Notes: a model not told the origin generated them from the sequence alone. A DNA stretch of 64,000 bases from Chlorocebus sabaeus (GCF_047675955.1 NC_132923.1:93555137-93619136); one strand, 5' to 3'. Positions 22,700 through 35,200 are shown, counted from the first letter of the stretch. Made by a program: numbers and translations.

Positions 22700-23345
22700 G
22701 TTGAGACAGAAACAGTGCTAAGCACTTTACATGTGTTATCTCCTTCAGTCTTCACAGCAGTCCTATGAGATAGGTACTCTTATTGCTCCAATTTTATAGA
22801 AGTTCAGCAACTTACATAAGGTCACACCCAACATCACTGGAGTATACTTGGAACACAGGCTTTCAATAAATATTTATGGACTCAGTGATACTGTTCCCAA
22901 GGGAAATGGAAAGGCTTTCAAATTCTTATTGTCTTCTCCCCTTGACCCTGGTTCCCTTGGCCTCTCTTCCTTTCCCACATCATCCCATTCACACTAACAT
23001 TCATTCAACAAACGTAGAGGGTCAACTGAGTACCAGATAATGGGCCAGATGCTGGAGATACAGAGATGACAAAACATGGCCCATACTGAGAGGAACTTAT
23101 AGTTTTGCGATGTGGATAAGCAGATAATTACAATTGTGGGAGCAAGAGGAGTGAGTGATTTACTGCCTAGGAGACCTGACTGTTCCTTGTGCTGAGCCAG
23201 GGGGCGAGGGTTGAGGGGGGTATGAAAGATGCTGACATCCTCGGGGAATGGTTAAAGCACTGGGTGGGGCCCAGGAGAGTGTCACAGGTAGAATGCGAGG
23301 ACAAGGCAGGGACCAGATCAGTTAGGATCTTAGTGTTGGAGCTTT
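22700..23345 (+). repeat. Ancient mammalian interspersed repeats
   Basis: Contains the widespread GTGCTAAGCACTTTACATG ... CCTATGAGATAGGTACTCTT pattern (22715-22870). A second old repeat of the type describing GCTGGAGATACAGAGATGAC follows (about 23010-23160). Family names were not assigned. Confidence 0.5.
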
Positions 23346-23489
23346 TTAAATAGTGAATTCTTCTGCCATTTCCTTTCAAGGGTGGGTACTAATAGGCTGG
23401 GTCATATCTGTACTTTGGCTCAGACCTCTTACCTAAGCTCTAGGACTAAACTTTCACATAGCTATATCCCACCATTTGTGGAGTCATTT

Positions 23490-23780
23490 ATTTATTCATT
23501 TATTTAGAGACAAGGTTTCTGTCATTCAGACTGGAGTGCAGTGACGTGATCTTGGCTCACTGCAACCTCCACTTCCTGGGCTCAAGTCATCCTCCCACCT
23601 CAGCCTCCAGAGTAGCTGGGACTATAGGCATGCATCACCATGCCTGGCTAATTTTTTGTATTTTTTGTAGAGCCAGGGTCTCACGATGTTGCCCAGGCTC
23701 AAACTTGTGAGCTCAAGTGATCTGCCTGCCGCGGCCTTACAAAGTGTTGGGATTACAGGCGTGAGCCACCATCCCCAGCC
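23490..23780 (-). mobile_element. Alu, first of four tandem
   Basis: Antisense older Alu preceded by a (TTTA)n-like run. Confidence 0.85.
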
Positions 23781-23801
23781 TATCCTACCATTTATGAACA
23801 C

Positions 23802-24134
23802 CTTTTTTTTTTTGTTTTTTTGTTTTTTGTTTTTTGAGACAGAGTCTCGCTCTGTCGCCCAGGCTGGAGTGCAGTGGCACAATCTCGGCTCACTGCAACC
23901 TCTACCTCCCAGGTTCAAACAATTCTCTTGCCTCAACCTCCCGAGTAGCTGGGACAACAGGCGTACGCCACCACACCCGGTTAATTTTTTTTGTGTGTGT
24001 GTGTGTGTGTTTTAGTAGAGACGGGGTTTCACTGTGTTGCCCAGGCTGGTCTCGAACTCCTGAGCTCAGGCAATCCTCCCACCGTGGCCTCCCAAAGTGC
24101 TAGTATTACAGGCATGAGCCACCGTGCCTGGCCT
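23802..24134 (-). mobile_element. Alu containing a GT microsatellite, second of four
   Basis: Antisense Alu whose middle A-rich linker has become (GT)9 at about 23993-24010, giving a longer than usual element. Confidence 0.9.
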
Positions 24135-24178
24135 GAATATCTTATTCTCCCAGCCACCACGTCTTCCGAATTCCCTCT

Positions 24179-24459
24179 TTTTTTTTGGAGATGGAGTCTT
24201 GCTCTGTTGCCAGGGTGGAGTATAGTGGCTCGATCTCGGCTCACTGCAACCTCCGCCTCCCAGGTTCAAGCAATTCTCCTGCCTCAACCTCCTGAGTAGC
24301 TGGGATTACAGGCATGCGCCACCATGCCCGGCTAATTTTTGTATTTTCAGTAGAGATGGGTTTTCACCATGTTGGCCAGGCTGGTCCTGACCTCAGGTGA
24401 TCTTTCCGCCTCAGCCTCCCAAAGTACTGGGATTACAGGCTTGAGCCACTGCACCCGGC
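24179..24459 (-). mobile_element. Alu, third of four
   Basis: Antisense Alu with a short T-run; both monomers recognisable. Confidence 0.9.
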
Positions 24460-24466
24460 CGATTCT

Positions 24467-24761
24467 TTTTTCTATTTTTTGAGAGGGAGTCTCGCTCTGT
24501 TGCCCAGGCTGGAGTGCAGTGGCTGGATCTGGGCTCACTGCAAGCTCCACCTCCCGGGGTCAGCCATTCTCCTGCCTCAGCCTCCTGAGTAGCTGGGACT
24601 ACAGGCGCCTGCCACCACGCCTGGCTAACTTTTTGTATTTTCAGTAGAGACGGGGTTTCACTGTGTTAACCAGGATGGTCTCAATCTTCTGACTTCATGA
24701 TCCGCCCGCCTCAGCCTCCCAAAGTGCTGGGATTACAGGCATGAGCCACCGTGCCCGACCT
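24467..24761 (-). mobile_element. Alu, fourth of four
   Basis: Antisense Alu, Y/S-like, separated from the third by fewer than 10 bp. Confidence 0.9.
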
Positions 24762-24765
24762 TTTT

Positions 24766-25549
24766 TTAAAAACTGTGTTTATTTTCCTTGCGGAGCAGGG
24801 CTGCCCCATAGGCAGTGTGCCCAGAGTAGCCCAGATTCCCAAATTCTGTCCACACTTACACAATCCAATTCTGCAAGCAGTTATTAGATCGTTGTGTGCT
24901 CGTGTTCCAGGGGCCGCTGGAGGTAGAAATTCCATTTCACTAAAATCTACTCCGTCCTTTGCACCCACTAGTTGAGTCCAGTTAGTGAGTGTGGAGGTGG
25001 GGGCTGGGGTGTAGAATAGATAAATAAATATATAGAGAGCCAGTCCAGCTGTCTGGAGGAAAGCTCGACATTGTCCGCCTCTTCCAATCCCATCAGTTGC
25101 CACATCTTTGGTCAGGCTGGCTTTGTCACCTGGTCTCCTTCCTGTGCCCTCCTCACACTGGCTGCCAGAGTAAAGTGATTAAGCCAGAGGGACTGCAAGC
25201 CCCGTGAGTGCAGGGACGTTGGGTGGTCCATAAACGTCTGATGAATTTATGATACAAGCCTGATTATAGTCTCCTCAAAAATCTTTACTGTTTCTCCTCT
25301 GCTTCTAGAATAAAAATCAGATCGCTCATTTGGCCTTCACGACCTACTACATTCAGCCGCAGTCAGCTTCATTTCCCTTTTTTCCTTTCACTACCTCGAA
25401 GGCCAGTTTAGCCAGTGATTCACTATGCTTGCCCCGGGCCACTTGTATCCTCCCACCTCCATTCCAGGCAGCCCTCGCAGCAGATCCTAACGCTTAGGGC
25501 TCCTCCAAGTGTACAGGCTCGTGAGGCTTCCCTCCCGCTAAGACCAGTC
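24766..25549. other. Intergenic upstream flank of ELOVL1
   Basis: Mostly unclassified; an L2-like stretch (about 25085-25400) includes TCGCTCATTTGGCCTTCACG. No exon was recognised. GC content climbs toward the CpG island. Confidence 0.45.
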
Positions 25550-26100
25550 CGTCCTCAGCACACGCAGTGTGCTCCCGTCCGCCGCTGTGCGCTCACCCGG
25601 CAGGAGAGGGAGCTCTTTGAGGGCAAGGCCGAACCCTCCCCCGAGCCCTGAGCTGGGCCTGCCGCACACAGATGCGCGGTCCACCCGGGGAGCAGTCACC
25701 CGGGGACAGGGCCGGGTCCGAGGCTGCACGTCGGGAAGAGACGGCGTGCTCCCGAGGTGGCCAGGCCGCTGTAATCCGCCAGGGCGGGCCCGGGCGGCGA
25801 GGGAAGAGGTGGGGAACCCGGGCCGCGGCGCTTCCTGCCGGGACCCGGCGGCCCGCCCCAGCCTCTGCCCCCGCCCCGGCCGAGCCTGCGCTGCCGGCCT
25901 CCGGCCCAGCTGGCCGCCCAATCAGCGGGCGCCCCCCGCGCGGCCCGCCCCTCCCCCTCTGGTGACAGAAAGTCGGCCCAGCAGATGAGGAAGTGGCAGG
26001 CAGGCAGGCTGGCCCCGGGGACTTCTCTGTGGCCCTGCTCCCTCCAAGCCCTCCGCCGTTGCCCGCCTGGCCCCTACGGGTGAGTCTGGACCTTCCACGG
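25550..26100. promoter_or_regulatory. ELOVL1: ELOVL1 CpG-island promoter
   Basis: A dense CpG island begins near 25550. A CCAAT box lies at 25918-25922, within GCCCAATCAGCGGGCG. A GC-rich run CCCGCCCCTCCCCCT follows, as expected for Sp1-type sites. No TATA box is evident. The noncoding first exon ends downstream at a strong donor, so transcription probably starts around 25950-26000 on the plus strand. Confidence 0.75.
25960..26079 (+). other. ELOVL1: ELOVL1 noncoding exon 1 (start approximate)
   Basis: GC-rich sequence downstream of the CCAAT box ends at CCCCTACGG followed by the strong donor GTGAGT (GT at 26080-26081). The next acceptor that leads into the coding start is at 28366-28367. 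The 5' boundary is a guess. A second possible donor, GGAG then GTGAGA at 27715, could mark an alternative first exon. Confidence 0.6.
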
Positions 26101-28367
26101 GCTCTCCACGTGCCGGCGCCCCCTGCCTTGCCAGCCCGGCCCAGCTCTGCCCTGCCCTGCCCTGCCCAGGCTGTGGGAGAGGCTGTTCCCGGGGCCAGTG
26201 GGTGGGAGGTCCCAGCTCCCTGGGGCCGGGCCTCGCCAGCACCCTCCCTCCCCCACACCCCCGTCTCTGGCCCCCATTTGCCTATACCCAGGCCTTCCTC
26301 CACCACCCGTGCTTTTACCCCTCTCCCTCCTTCTCTCCCTTCCCTCCCCCGACTCCCCTAACTTTGCCAGGCTCCTTTTCCCTTCCATCCATCTTAAAGG
26401 AAGGAAGGGACGGGCTGAGTTCCCCGACGAGGGACACACCCAGATTTTCCTGCAGCTTGGGGAGAGGTCCTCCCAGGAGCCTTGGTCCCTCCTGGTCTGC
26501 CGGGTGTGTGGGTTGATCTTGGGGGCTGGTGGTTGAGAGATAACAGGCTGGCTGGCTCCCATGTGTCAGGGAGGAACCTGTGTTGGCGCCCTCGCCCCGG
26601 CCTGGGCCCTGCCGGGGATGGGCGGCCAGCAAGCCCGATGGTCGGGGAGCAAGTGAGGAGGGGATCCGAGCGTGGCCAGGCAGCGCGCACACGTGTGTGA
26701 GTGGCCCCGCGGGTGAGCCCGTGCGTGTGCCTGGGCGGCGGCCGAGCTGCGTGAGGGCCGGGAGCCATGCGTGTCAGCCCACGGAGGTGCTGGGTGGTGT
26801 GTCAGGCAGGAAACATGTGTGCCAGCCCTTGGCGTAGCGCCTTCGTCGTTGGGGGTGGAGAGCTGGGTGAGGGGTGGGTGTGGACCGCAGGCTTGGGGCC
26901 TGACCTCGGTGGGCCTAAAGAAGCCGGGCCTCCTGGAGGTGAGGGGTGTGCGGGGCGGGGAGGTGACGGAGGTGCGCCTCTTCACTTCGCACCTGCACAG
27001 GTGCTTCTCTGGAAGCAAGGAGTCTGGGGCACCTGCTGCCCTGGGCCCTGCTCTGTTCCAAGAATGCCTTGTCCCTCAGGGATTGTCAGTACCATGCTCT
27101 CCTGGGTCTGGCCAGAGGCTTTTATGTCCCTGGAAGCCTTCCCCCGACATTCCTTTAGGCCCTGAGGGGGAGGGGGCCTAGCCCATTAGGGCCCCTCCCT
27201 GAGGGAGGGGAAGATTCCTGCGACCTCCCCCACTCCCCAACCCCCTCACATGCCACTGGCTTCCCTGCCTTCCCAGGAAGGGAAGAGTGATTGTACCCAT
27301 TCTGAAGTAGGACAAACTGAGAAGTTCTGGCCAGCTTAGGAGAGGATGCTGGGTGTGGATTTTCAGCAGTGCTTTGGGCCAGGGCTGGGGCTGGGGCTAG
27401 GGTCGGAGGAGGTTTCTGGCTCAGAACCTAGGACCTTAGTTCATCAGGCTGGTCCCGGGTTGGTGGGTGGTGAGCCTGGGGCTTTACTTGGCTTTCCCAA
27501 TCCTGGTGGGTCCTGCTTCCCCAGGCACTGACCTGTGGCCTGGACCCACCCTCCACCCCATGCGCAGTACAGCGGGGGCGGGCAGAGGGCGGGGCTGCTG
27601 CCAGATCTAGTCAGACAGGTGGAGCCGCCGGGGCAGGAGTCTCAAAGAGCCAGGCTCCAGGAGAGGAAGGGCTCTGCGAGAGGAGAGGAGAGCGCTGGAG
27701 AGGAGAGGCTGGAGGTGAGAGCCCCGGGAAGGCAGAGGAGAAACGTAGGGAGATGAATGTCCCAGCAGAGGCAAGGAGGAATCCCAGGATAAGGTTCTGG
27801 AGGGAAAAGAAGGGCCCAGGGAGGTGAGAGTCCTGGCAGGGGCAGGAGGGACCCTGGGGAGAAGAAGAAAGTTCCTGGAAGGGTCCAGAGGGACGGGAAG
27901 TAGAGAGGGCAGGAGAGGAGAGATTGAAGGGGAGAATCCTGAGAGAAGAAAGACCCAGAGCTGGGGGGCGTGAGGGACTCGGGTGAGGAAGGGAGACGGA
28001 TTTCAAGAGCTCCCTGTTGGTGAGAAGGTAAGACTCTCCAATAAGAGACCTGGAATTGAGAGTCCTTTTGTGGAGGAAGAGGGGAAGGGAGGCCAGGAAG
28101 TAAAACTGTGGAGAGGAGAGGAGAGGAGAGTAAGGTGTGGAGAGGAAGGGTAGAACAGCCCTTCCCTGGCAGGGAGGACGTGTGGGGAGCAGATCCCTCA
28201 ACCAAACTGCCTCCTCCCACTAGTTACCAGTAATTCCTTCCTTTCACTGTTCTGTCCTTTCTACAATGAGGCATTGGGAGTTTTCTTGTCTGGTTCTGTG
28301 TCTTATCTCTGTGGGATGGGGGTGTGCAGTGGGCTCTGTCTGACATCCACCCTCTGTACCTCCCCAG
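26080..28367 (+). other. ELOVL1: ELOVL1 intron 1, GC-rich then purine-rich, without Alus
   Basis: The first kilobase stays CpG- and GC-rich and gives many spurious open frames on both strands. About 27640-28150 is strongly purine-rich on the plus strand (repeated GAG and GGAGA units, including GAGAGGAGAGGAGAGGAGAG near 28112). Two potential G-quadruplex motifs occur at 26150-26167 (minus) and 27382-27402 (plus). No coding exon was recognised. Confidence 0.6.
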
Positions 28368-28381
28368 AGTCCTGAGCCAGG

Positions 28382-30068
<1,687 letters not shown>

Positions 30069-30585
30069 GAAGCATGGCCTAGATAGGCGCCCACCTAAGT
30101 GCCTCAGGACTGACTGCACCTTGGGCAGCGTCCGTCAGTGCCCTCTCCACCTACACCTGTGACCAAGGCTTATGTGGCCAGGACTGAGCAGGGGACTGGC
30201 CCTCCCCTCCCCACAGCTGCTCTACAGGGACCACGGCTTTGGTTCCTCACCCACTTCCCCCAGCCAGCTCCAGGGATGTGGCCTCATTGCTGTCTGCCAC
30301 TCCAGAGCTGGGGGCTAAAAGGGCTGTACAGTTACTTCCCACTCCCTGCCTTAAACTTGGGAGAGGAGCACTCAGGGCTGGCCCCACAAGGGTCTCGTGG
30401 CTTTTTTTCTCACAGAAGAGGTCAGCAATAATGTCACTGTGGACCCAGTCTCCCTCCTCCACCCCACACGCTGAAGCAGTAGCTTCTGGGCCAAAGGTCA
30501 GGGTGGGCGGGGGCCTGGGAATACAGCCTGTAGAGGCTGCTTACTCACTTGTGTCTTAAATTAAAAGTGACAGAGGAAACCACAG
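30069..30585 (+). other. ELOVL1: ELOVL1 3' untranslated region
   Basis: About 0.5 kb lies between the TGA at 30066-30068 and the polyadenylation signal at 30560-30565. No interspersed repeat is seen in it. Confidence 0.7.
30560..30565 (+). terminator. ELOVL1: Polyadenylation signal of ELOVL1 (ATTAAA)
   Basis: The common ATTAAA variant is followed by GT-rich sequence (TGTGTGTATACATGTGTG from about 30590). It is the only plausible signal before the convergent CDC20 transcript ends. Confidence 0.7.
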
Positions 30586-30805
30586 AGGCTGTGTGTATAC
30601 ATGTGTGAATGGAGGAGGTGGGGGAACACAACATGCTTAGCCCTGTCCACAAACAGGAGCAATGGATGATGGTCCAGGCTCCCAGAGGACATATCTAGCT
30701 CTCTGATCCCAGTAGAGTAGCGCCCCTAGGAAGGCTGCTGGGATCATGAAAGAAGAGGGATTAGCTGAAACAGATTTAAAAAAAAAACATGAAGGGAGAC
30801 ATGAC

Positions 30806-30811
30806 TTTATT
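30806..30811 (-). terminator. CDC20: Polyadenylation signal of CDC20
   Basis: TTTATT on the plus strand is AATAAA on the minus strand, 38 nt after the CDC20 stop codon. This gives a very short 3' UTR, with cleavage expected near 30785-30795. About 200 bp separate it from the ELOVL1 transcript end. Confidence 0.75.
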
Positions 30812-30848
30812 AGAAAAATAAAAAACAACTGACGTGATGGGTTAGTCT

Positions 30849-33800
30849 TCAGCGGATGCCTTGGTGGATGAGGCTGCTTTTGGCTGCACTGGCCTTCTCC
30901 CGCTCCCGCCGCCGTGCAGGGTCCAACTCAAAACAGCGCCATAGCCTCAGGGTTTCATCTGCTGCTGCGGATGCCACTGTGGCCCCATCTGGGCTCATGG
31001 TCAGACTCAGGACCCGGGATGTGTGACCTGGAGCAAATGAGAACAGTACATACGAATGTTGATGCAGCCATAGCCCTCCCATAAAGGAGGCACATGCCTC
31101 CCTTTTTTTCTTTCTTTTTTTTTTTTTTTTTTTTTTGAGACGGAGCCTTGCTCTGTTGCCCAGGCTGGAGTGCAGTGGCACGATCTGGGCTCAATGCAAG
31201 CTCCGCCTCCCAGGTTCACGCCATTCTCCTGCCTCAGCCTCATAAGTAGCTGGGACTACAGGCGCCCGCCAGCATGCCTGGCTTTTTTTGCATTTTTAAT
31301 AGAGATGGGGTTTCACTGTGTTAGCCAAGATGGCCTCTATCTCCTCACCTCATGATCTGCCCGCCTTGGCCTCCCAAAGTGCTGGGATTACAGGTGTGAG
31401 CCACCACGCCTGGCCTCCTCTCTTTTTTCAATGGTGTTACTGAGATATAATTCACATACCATAAAATGCATCCTTTTAAAGTGTACGGTTTAGTGGTTTT
31501 TAGTATATTCACAAAATTGTACAACTGTTAAAACTAATTCTAAGACATTTTCAACACTTCCCATTACCCTCTCTCCTCAGCCCCTGGCAACTATTAATGT
31601 GTTTTTTCTGTGGATTTGCCTATTCTGGACATTTCAGTCATACATTATGTGGCCTTTTATGTCTGGCTTTTTACCTAGCCACTTACCTTTGAGTTCAGCC
31701 ACCTTGGCCATGGTTGGGTACTTCCAAATAACCAGCTGGTTCTGTGCAAAGCCATGGCCTGAGATGAGCTCCTTGTAGTGGGGAGACCAGAGGATGGAGC
31801 ACACCTGTGGAGAGGAGCTGGTGTGGGCATGACATATAGCCAAGGCTACTTAAGTCAGAACTGAGCCCATTCTAGTGTTAGGCACCCTGCCACGTGCTCC
31901 AGACTCAGAGTTGAATGATCACAGTCCATACAAATGTTCCTTGAGAGGCAAATTATAGACACTCCCTGATGTAACCATTTTTTAACTTTACAATGGGTTT
32001 ACTGGGACTTAAATTGGGGAGTGTCTGTCTTACCCATTGTATAGATGAGGAATCAACCAGAAGGAAGTTCAATAGGTTGCCAAAGGTCACATTCAAGTTT
32101 AGCAGATGATGGAGCCAGAATTTTAACTTGGGCAGTCTGGCTCTAGAGTCCATATCTACAGTGAAGGCTGAATGTGAGGCGAGTGGAAGGAGAGAGCCTC
32201 AAGCATCTTTCTAATGGATTTGGATTATATGCCATAGGTGATGAGAAGCCATCACAGGTTTAAGAACAGTACAGTGTAACAAACCACAGCATGGAGGATG
32301 CATTGCAGGAGGTAACAAAGAATGCTTGACACCAATGAGGAAGCCATTGTAGTGGGCCTCCACTGGGAAGGATGAGGCTGAGGGGAGGGGACAGATGTCA
32401 ATGATATTTTAAGGTAAAACTGATAGATCCTGGTGAGGAGGATGAAAAATTCTAGGAGGTTTTTCAGATTTCTGAGCAGGTTCTGCCATTCCAAAGCAAT
32501 GTGACAGGAAGGAACATTTCAGGGAGGCAAGGGGAAGTGAAAAGGTTAATTTGGGACAGATTAAGGTAGTAGTGCTTATAGGACATGGGATGGGAGATAG
32601 CCACAGACTGCTGGAAATGAAGCTCATGAGTTAGAAGTTTGGGAATCACCAAGGCACAGAGTTGGTGAAGACATTGGAATGGATGCACTCTCGATGTGGA
32701 TGCCCCGTAAGAATGCATGTGGGAGAGGCAGGAACAGGCAAAAGATTACCTGGGAATGGGCATCCACAGCACTCAGACAGGCCCCAGAGCACACGTTCCA
32801 GATGCGAATGTGTCGATCACTGGTGCCACCTCCTGTTGCCAGGACATTGGACTGCCAGGGACACCATGCTACAGCCTAGATGGGATAAAGGTGGGGTCAG
32901 CAGGTACTAGAGCTAGACAAGGAGCTCTGGGGGTCACAGATTAACCCAGTCCAATCCTACCATCCCTTCTCCCCTTAACAGTCCCCAGGTTATAGGTGAG
33001 GGTCTGCAGAGGCTTCAGCCCAACCCTACTCACCTTGACAGCCCCTTGATGCTGGGTGAATGTCTGCAAAGGAACCCAGCCACCCTCTCCAGGAGCACTA
33101 GGCCACACATTGACCAAGTTATCATTGCCACCACTGGCCAAATGTCGTCCATCTGGGGCCCAGCGCAGCCCACACACTTCCTGGCTGTGGCCACTCAGTG
33201 TAGCCACATGGTGTTCTGCTACCCGAACATCATGGTGGTGGATGTGGCCAGAACGTGAACCACTGGAGGAGGAAAGAAGGGAATCAGGTTCTGTGGCAGC
33301 ACCAAATGCAAGCAAGCCAGAGGTGGTTCAGTTCAGGGGTGTACAGTCAAGGGTAGGGTGGGCAAATATCAGACTACCATAGACCAACAAAAACCACTGA
33401 CCTGGAGAGGATATAGCTGTTCCAGCTTAGGGAGCCCACTCGGGCAGAGTGACTGGTCATATTTCGAAGCCGTTTCTGCTGCTGCACATCCCATAGCTAG
33501 AGAGAGAAGCCCACTAGGATCAGAAATTGGGACTTGGCATTAATATCCTCCAGCTGTGCAAGCCTATTGGGACTGGTGTGAATGGCAGCACAGGACATGT
33601 CTCACCTGCACCTCAGCACTGCTGGTGCCCACAGCCAAGTAGTTGCCCTCTTTGATCCAGGCCACAGAGGATACATATTCCCCAGGCTGCTCCATTTGCA
33701 AAAGCTGCAGGATGTCACCAGAGCTTGCGCTCCACAGGTACACACTGTTGTCCAGTGCCACGGCCAGTACATTCCCAGAGCTCCAATCCACAAGGTTCAA

Positions 33801-34779
33801 GTCTGTCAGAGGCGGAGAGAAGAGCATGAGCTTCCTTGTTTGTGTGGTCCCAGGCCCTCTTTCTCCATCCATAAGGCAAGGATAAGGATGCACTTACAGT
33901 AGTCATTTCGGATTTCAGGGGCATCCAGGATGCGGTCTGGCAGGGAAGGAATGTAACGGCAGGTCTTCCGGCTGGAGCCAGGAGTGGCCTTTTGGCTGTA
34001 GAGTACTTTCAGTCTGTTCTGGTAACCTGTGGCAACAGAGTGGGTCCAGACGCTGGGAAAATCAACACCTCCCTTGCCCTCAGTCTTAGATAGGAAGAGC
34101 AGACAGATATCTGTGCTTAGCCCTGGAGATGAACTGACACCTCCCTCCAGGAACCAGGAACTTCGGGTCTTACCCTCTGGCGCATTTTGTGGTTTTCCAC
34201 TGAGCCGAAGGATCTTGGCTTCCTCTACATCAAAACCGTTCAGGTTCAAAGCCCAGGCTTTCTGATGTTCCTGGCATAAAAGGTAGTGGAGAAGCAAGAT
34301 GGTATTATCCAAAAAACAGTCGGGTCCCGTGCCTTAAGCCCCTCTGGGACACATACCTTCTTGGTGGGCGTCTGGCTGTTTTCAGGCTGGTTCTCCTTGC
34401 TCAGGAGGAAGCTGGCCACCTCCATCTGGGCAGCACTGCGATGGGGGATATAGCGGTCACCGCCAGGTTTGCTAGGAGTGGTCTGAACCTTGGAACTGGA
34501 TTTGCCTGGGGCGGAGAAAGAGAAGACAGTCTGACCAGGCTCCCGGGGGAGAAAGTATGAAGGCTGCTCTCACCCAGTCCCTTTGGCACCTCACTGACCA
34601 GGAGTTCGGCCCGGAGTTCTGCCGGCGCTGTGGGATCGGTTGGCGGCCCGCATGGGTGAGGGGGCCGGGCCTGAGGCTTCCTTGGCTTTGCGCTGCCAGC
34701 GCGCAGGGGGTGCATTGGGGATGGGTGCATCCAGCTGAAGCAGCGAGTGCAGGTCACTCTCGAACGCGAATTGTGCCAT
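30849..34779 (-). CDS. CDC20: Cell division cycle protein 20, APC/C co-activator
   Basis: CDC20 activates the anaphase-promoting complex in mitosis, recruits securin and cyclin B, and is the target of the spindle checkpoint (MAD2, BUBR1). Coding exons in transcript order are 34779-34599, 34505-34357, 34270-34174, 34026-33898, 33802-33606, 33496-33402, 33262-33034, 32875-32750, 31804-31687 and 31027-30849. They sum to 1500 nt, or 499 aa plus TGA, equal to human. Visible landmarks are the C-box DRYIPHR (about residues 77-83), the KEN box in SKENQ (about 97-99), the CRYIPS CRY-box region, seven WD40 blades (about 180-470) and the C-terminal Ile-Arg tail that inserts into APC/C. One substitution I can recall against human is Ser for Ala in KEASGPAP. 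An upstream noncoding exon precedes the ATG exon. The last two introns hold Alu, L1 and old repeats. Confidence 0.97.
31110..31416 (-). mobile_element. Alu in CDC20 intron
   Basis: T-run then antisense Alu on the plus strand, therefore sense relative to CDC20. Y-like central region. Confidence 0.9.
31428..31680 (-). mobile_element. L1 fragment in CDC20 intron
   Basis: The plus strand reads GAGATATAATTCACATACCA ... GGTTTAGTGGTTTTTAGTAT ... TTGCCTATTCTGGACATTTC, the antisense of a common older L1. The same phrases recur at 62627 onward. Confidence 0.85.
31805..32749 (-). other. CDC20: CDC20 penultimate intron with ancient repeats
   Basis: Holds old repeat sequence resembling CAGATGATGGAGCCAGAATT (32030-32150) and a second old repeat (32170-32480) of the type seen again at 36770, 44100, 49600 and 52400. 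No exon. Confidence 0.5.
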
Positions 34780-34988
34780 GGGAACGCCCGCAGCGGGAGG
34801 GGTCCTTGCAGTTGGTGCCTGCGGAGCCCTGGAGGAAAAGAGGCGACGGTGCTCAGGGGACAGCAAAGGACCCCTTCGCTCCTGGCCGGCCACACAATCA
34901 GGGCCACCCTCGGCTGCTGCCCCTTCTGGCCTAGCACCCCCTCCCCCTGGCCACGACCCGAACCAGGCTCAGCCCCGCCGCCTCTCAC

Positions 34989-35030
34989 CTTGCCCTCCCG
35001 AGCAAGTTGCAGTTCCGACCGGCTTTAACA
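34989..35030 (-). other. CDC20: CDC20 noncoding exon 1 (5' boundary approximate)
   Basis: On the minus strand, GAGGGCAAG is followed by a strong donor GTGAGAGG (GT at 34988-34987). The matching acceptor, CTTTTCCTCCAG, ends at 34829, so the ATG exon starts at 34828. The transcription start, near 35030, is inferred from the promoter elements immediately upstream. Confidence 0.6.
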
Positions 35031-35200
35031 CGCCTCGCTTACGCCTCTTAAACTCTCCGCTCCGAGCGCCCATTGGCTCCTTCAAAACCCAACCGTCGCA
35101 ACCGTTGCCCTCGCCCATTGGCCTCTCCGGCGAAGGGGGCGGGCCTTCCGGGGCAAGTCTCAGCTATCACGAGAGTCCAGCCGCGGAGCGCGATTTGAAG
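35031..35200 (-). promoter_or_regulatory. CDC20: CDC20 promoter with CCAAT boxes and CHR-like motif
   Basis: Two CCAAT boxes in CDC20 orientation (ATTGG on plus at 35072-35076 and 35117-35121), about 45 bp apart, are accompanied by TTTGAA on the minus strand at 35081-35086. A second TTTGAA on the plus strand lies near 35190. CCAAT boxes plus a CHR element (TTTGAA) are the established signature of G2/M genes controlled by NF-Y and the DREAM/MMB complex. The region is a CpG island. Which CHR copy functions is inference. Confidence 0.7.

Larger units (their letters stand above)
31028..31686 (-). other. CDC20: CDC20 last intron, mostly repeat
   Basis: This intron is nearly filled by a minus-strand Alu (31110-31416), which is sense to CDC20, and a minus-strand L1 fragment (31428-31680). 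The L1 fragment abuts the upstream exon donor at 31686-31685. Confidence 0.75.

Noticed and set aside
25593..26306. A 237-codon minus-strand open frame over the ELOVL1 CpG island
   Set aside because: GC-rich sequence lacks stop codons by chance. The frame is rich in Ala, Gly, Pro and Arg, has no domain, and overlaps the ELOVL1 promoter and noncoding exon on the opposite strand.
27611..28220. Two minus-strand frames of about 195 codons in ELOVL1 intron 1
   Set aside because: Complement of a purine-rich low-complexity tract, giving Ser/Pro/Leu-rich translation with no family resemblance.
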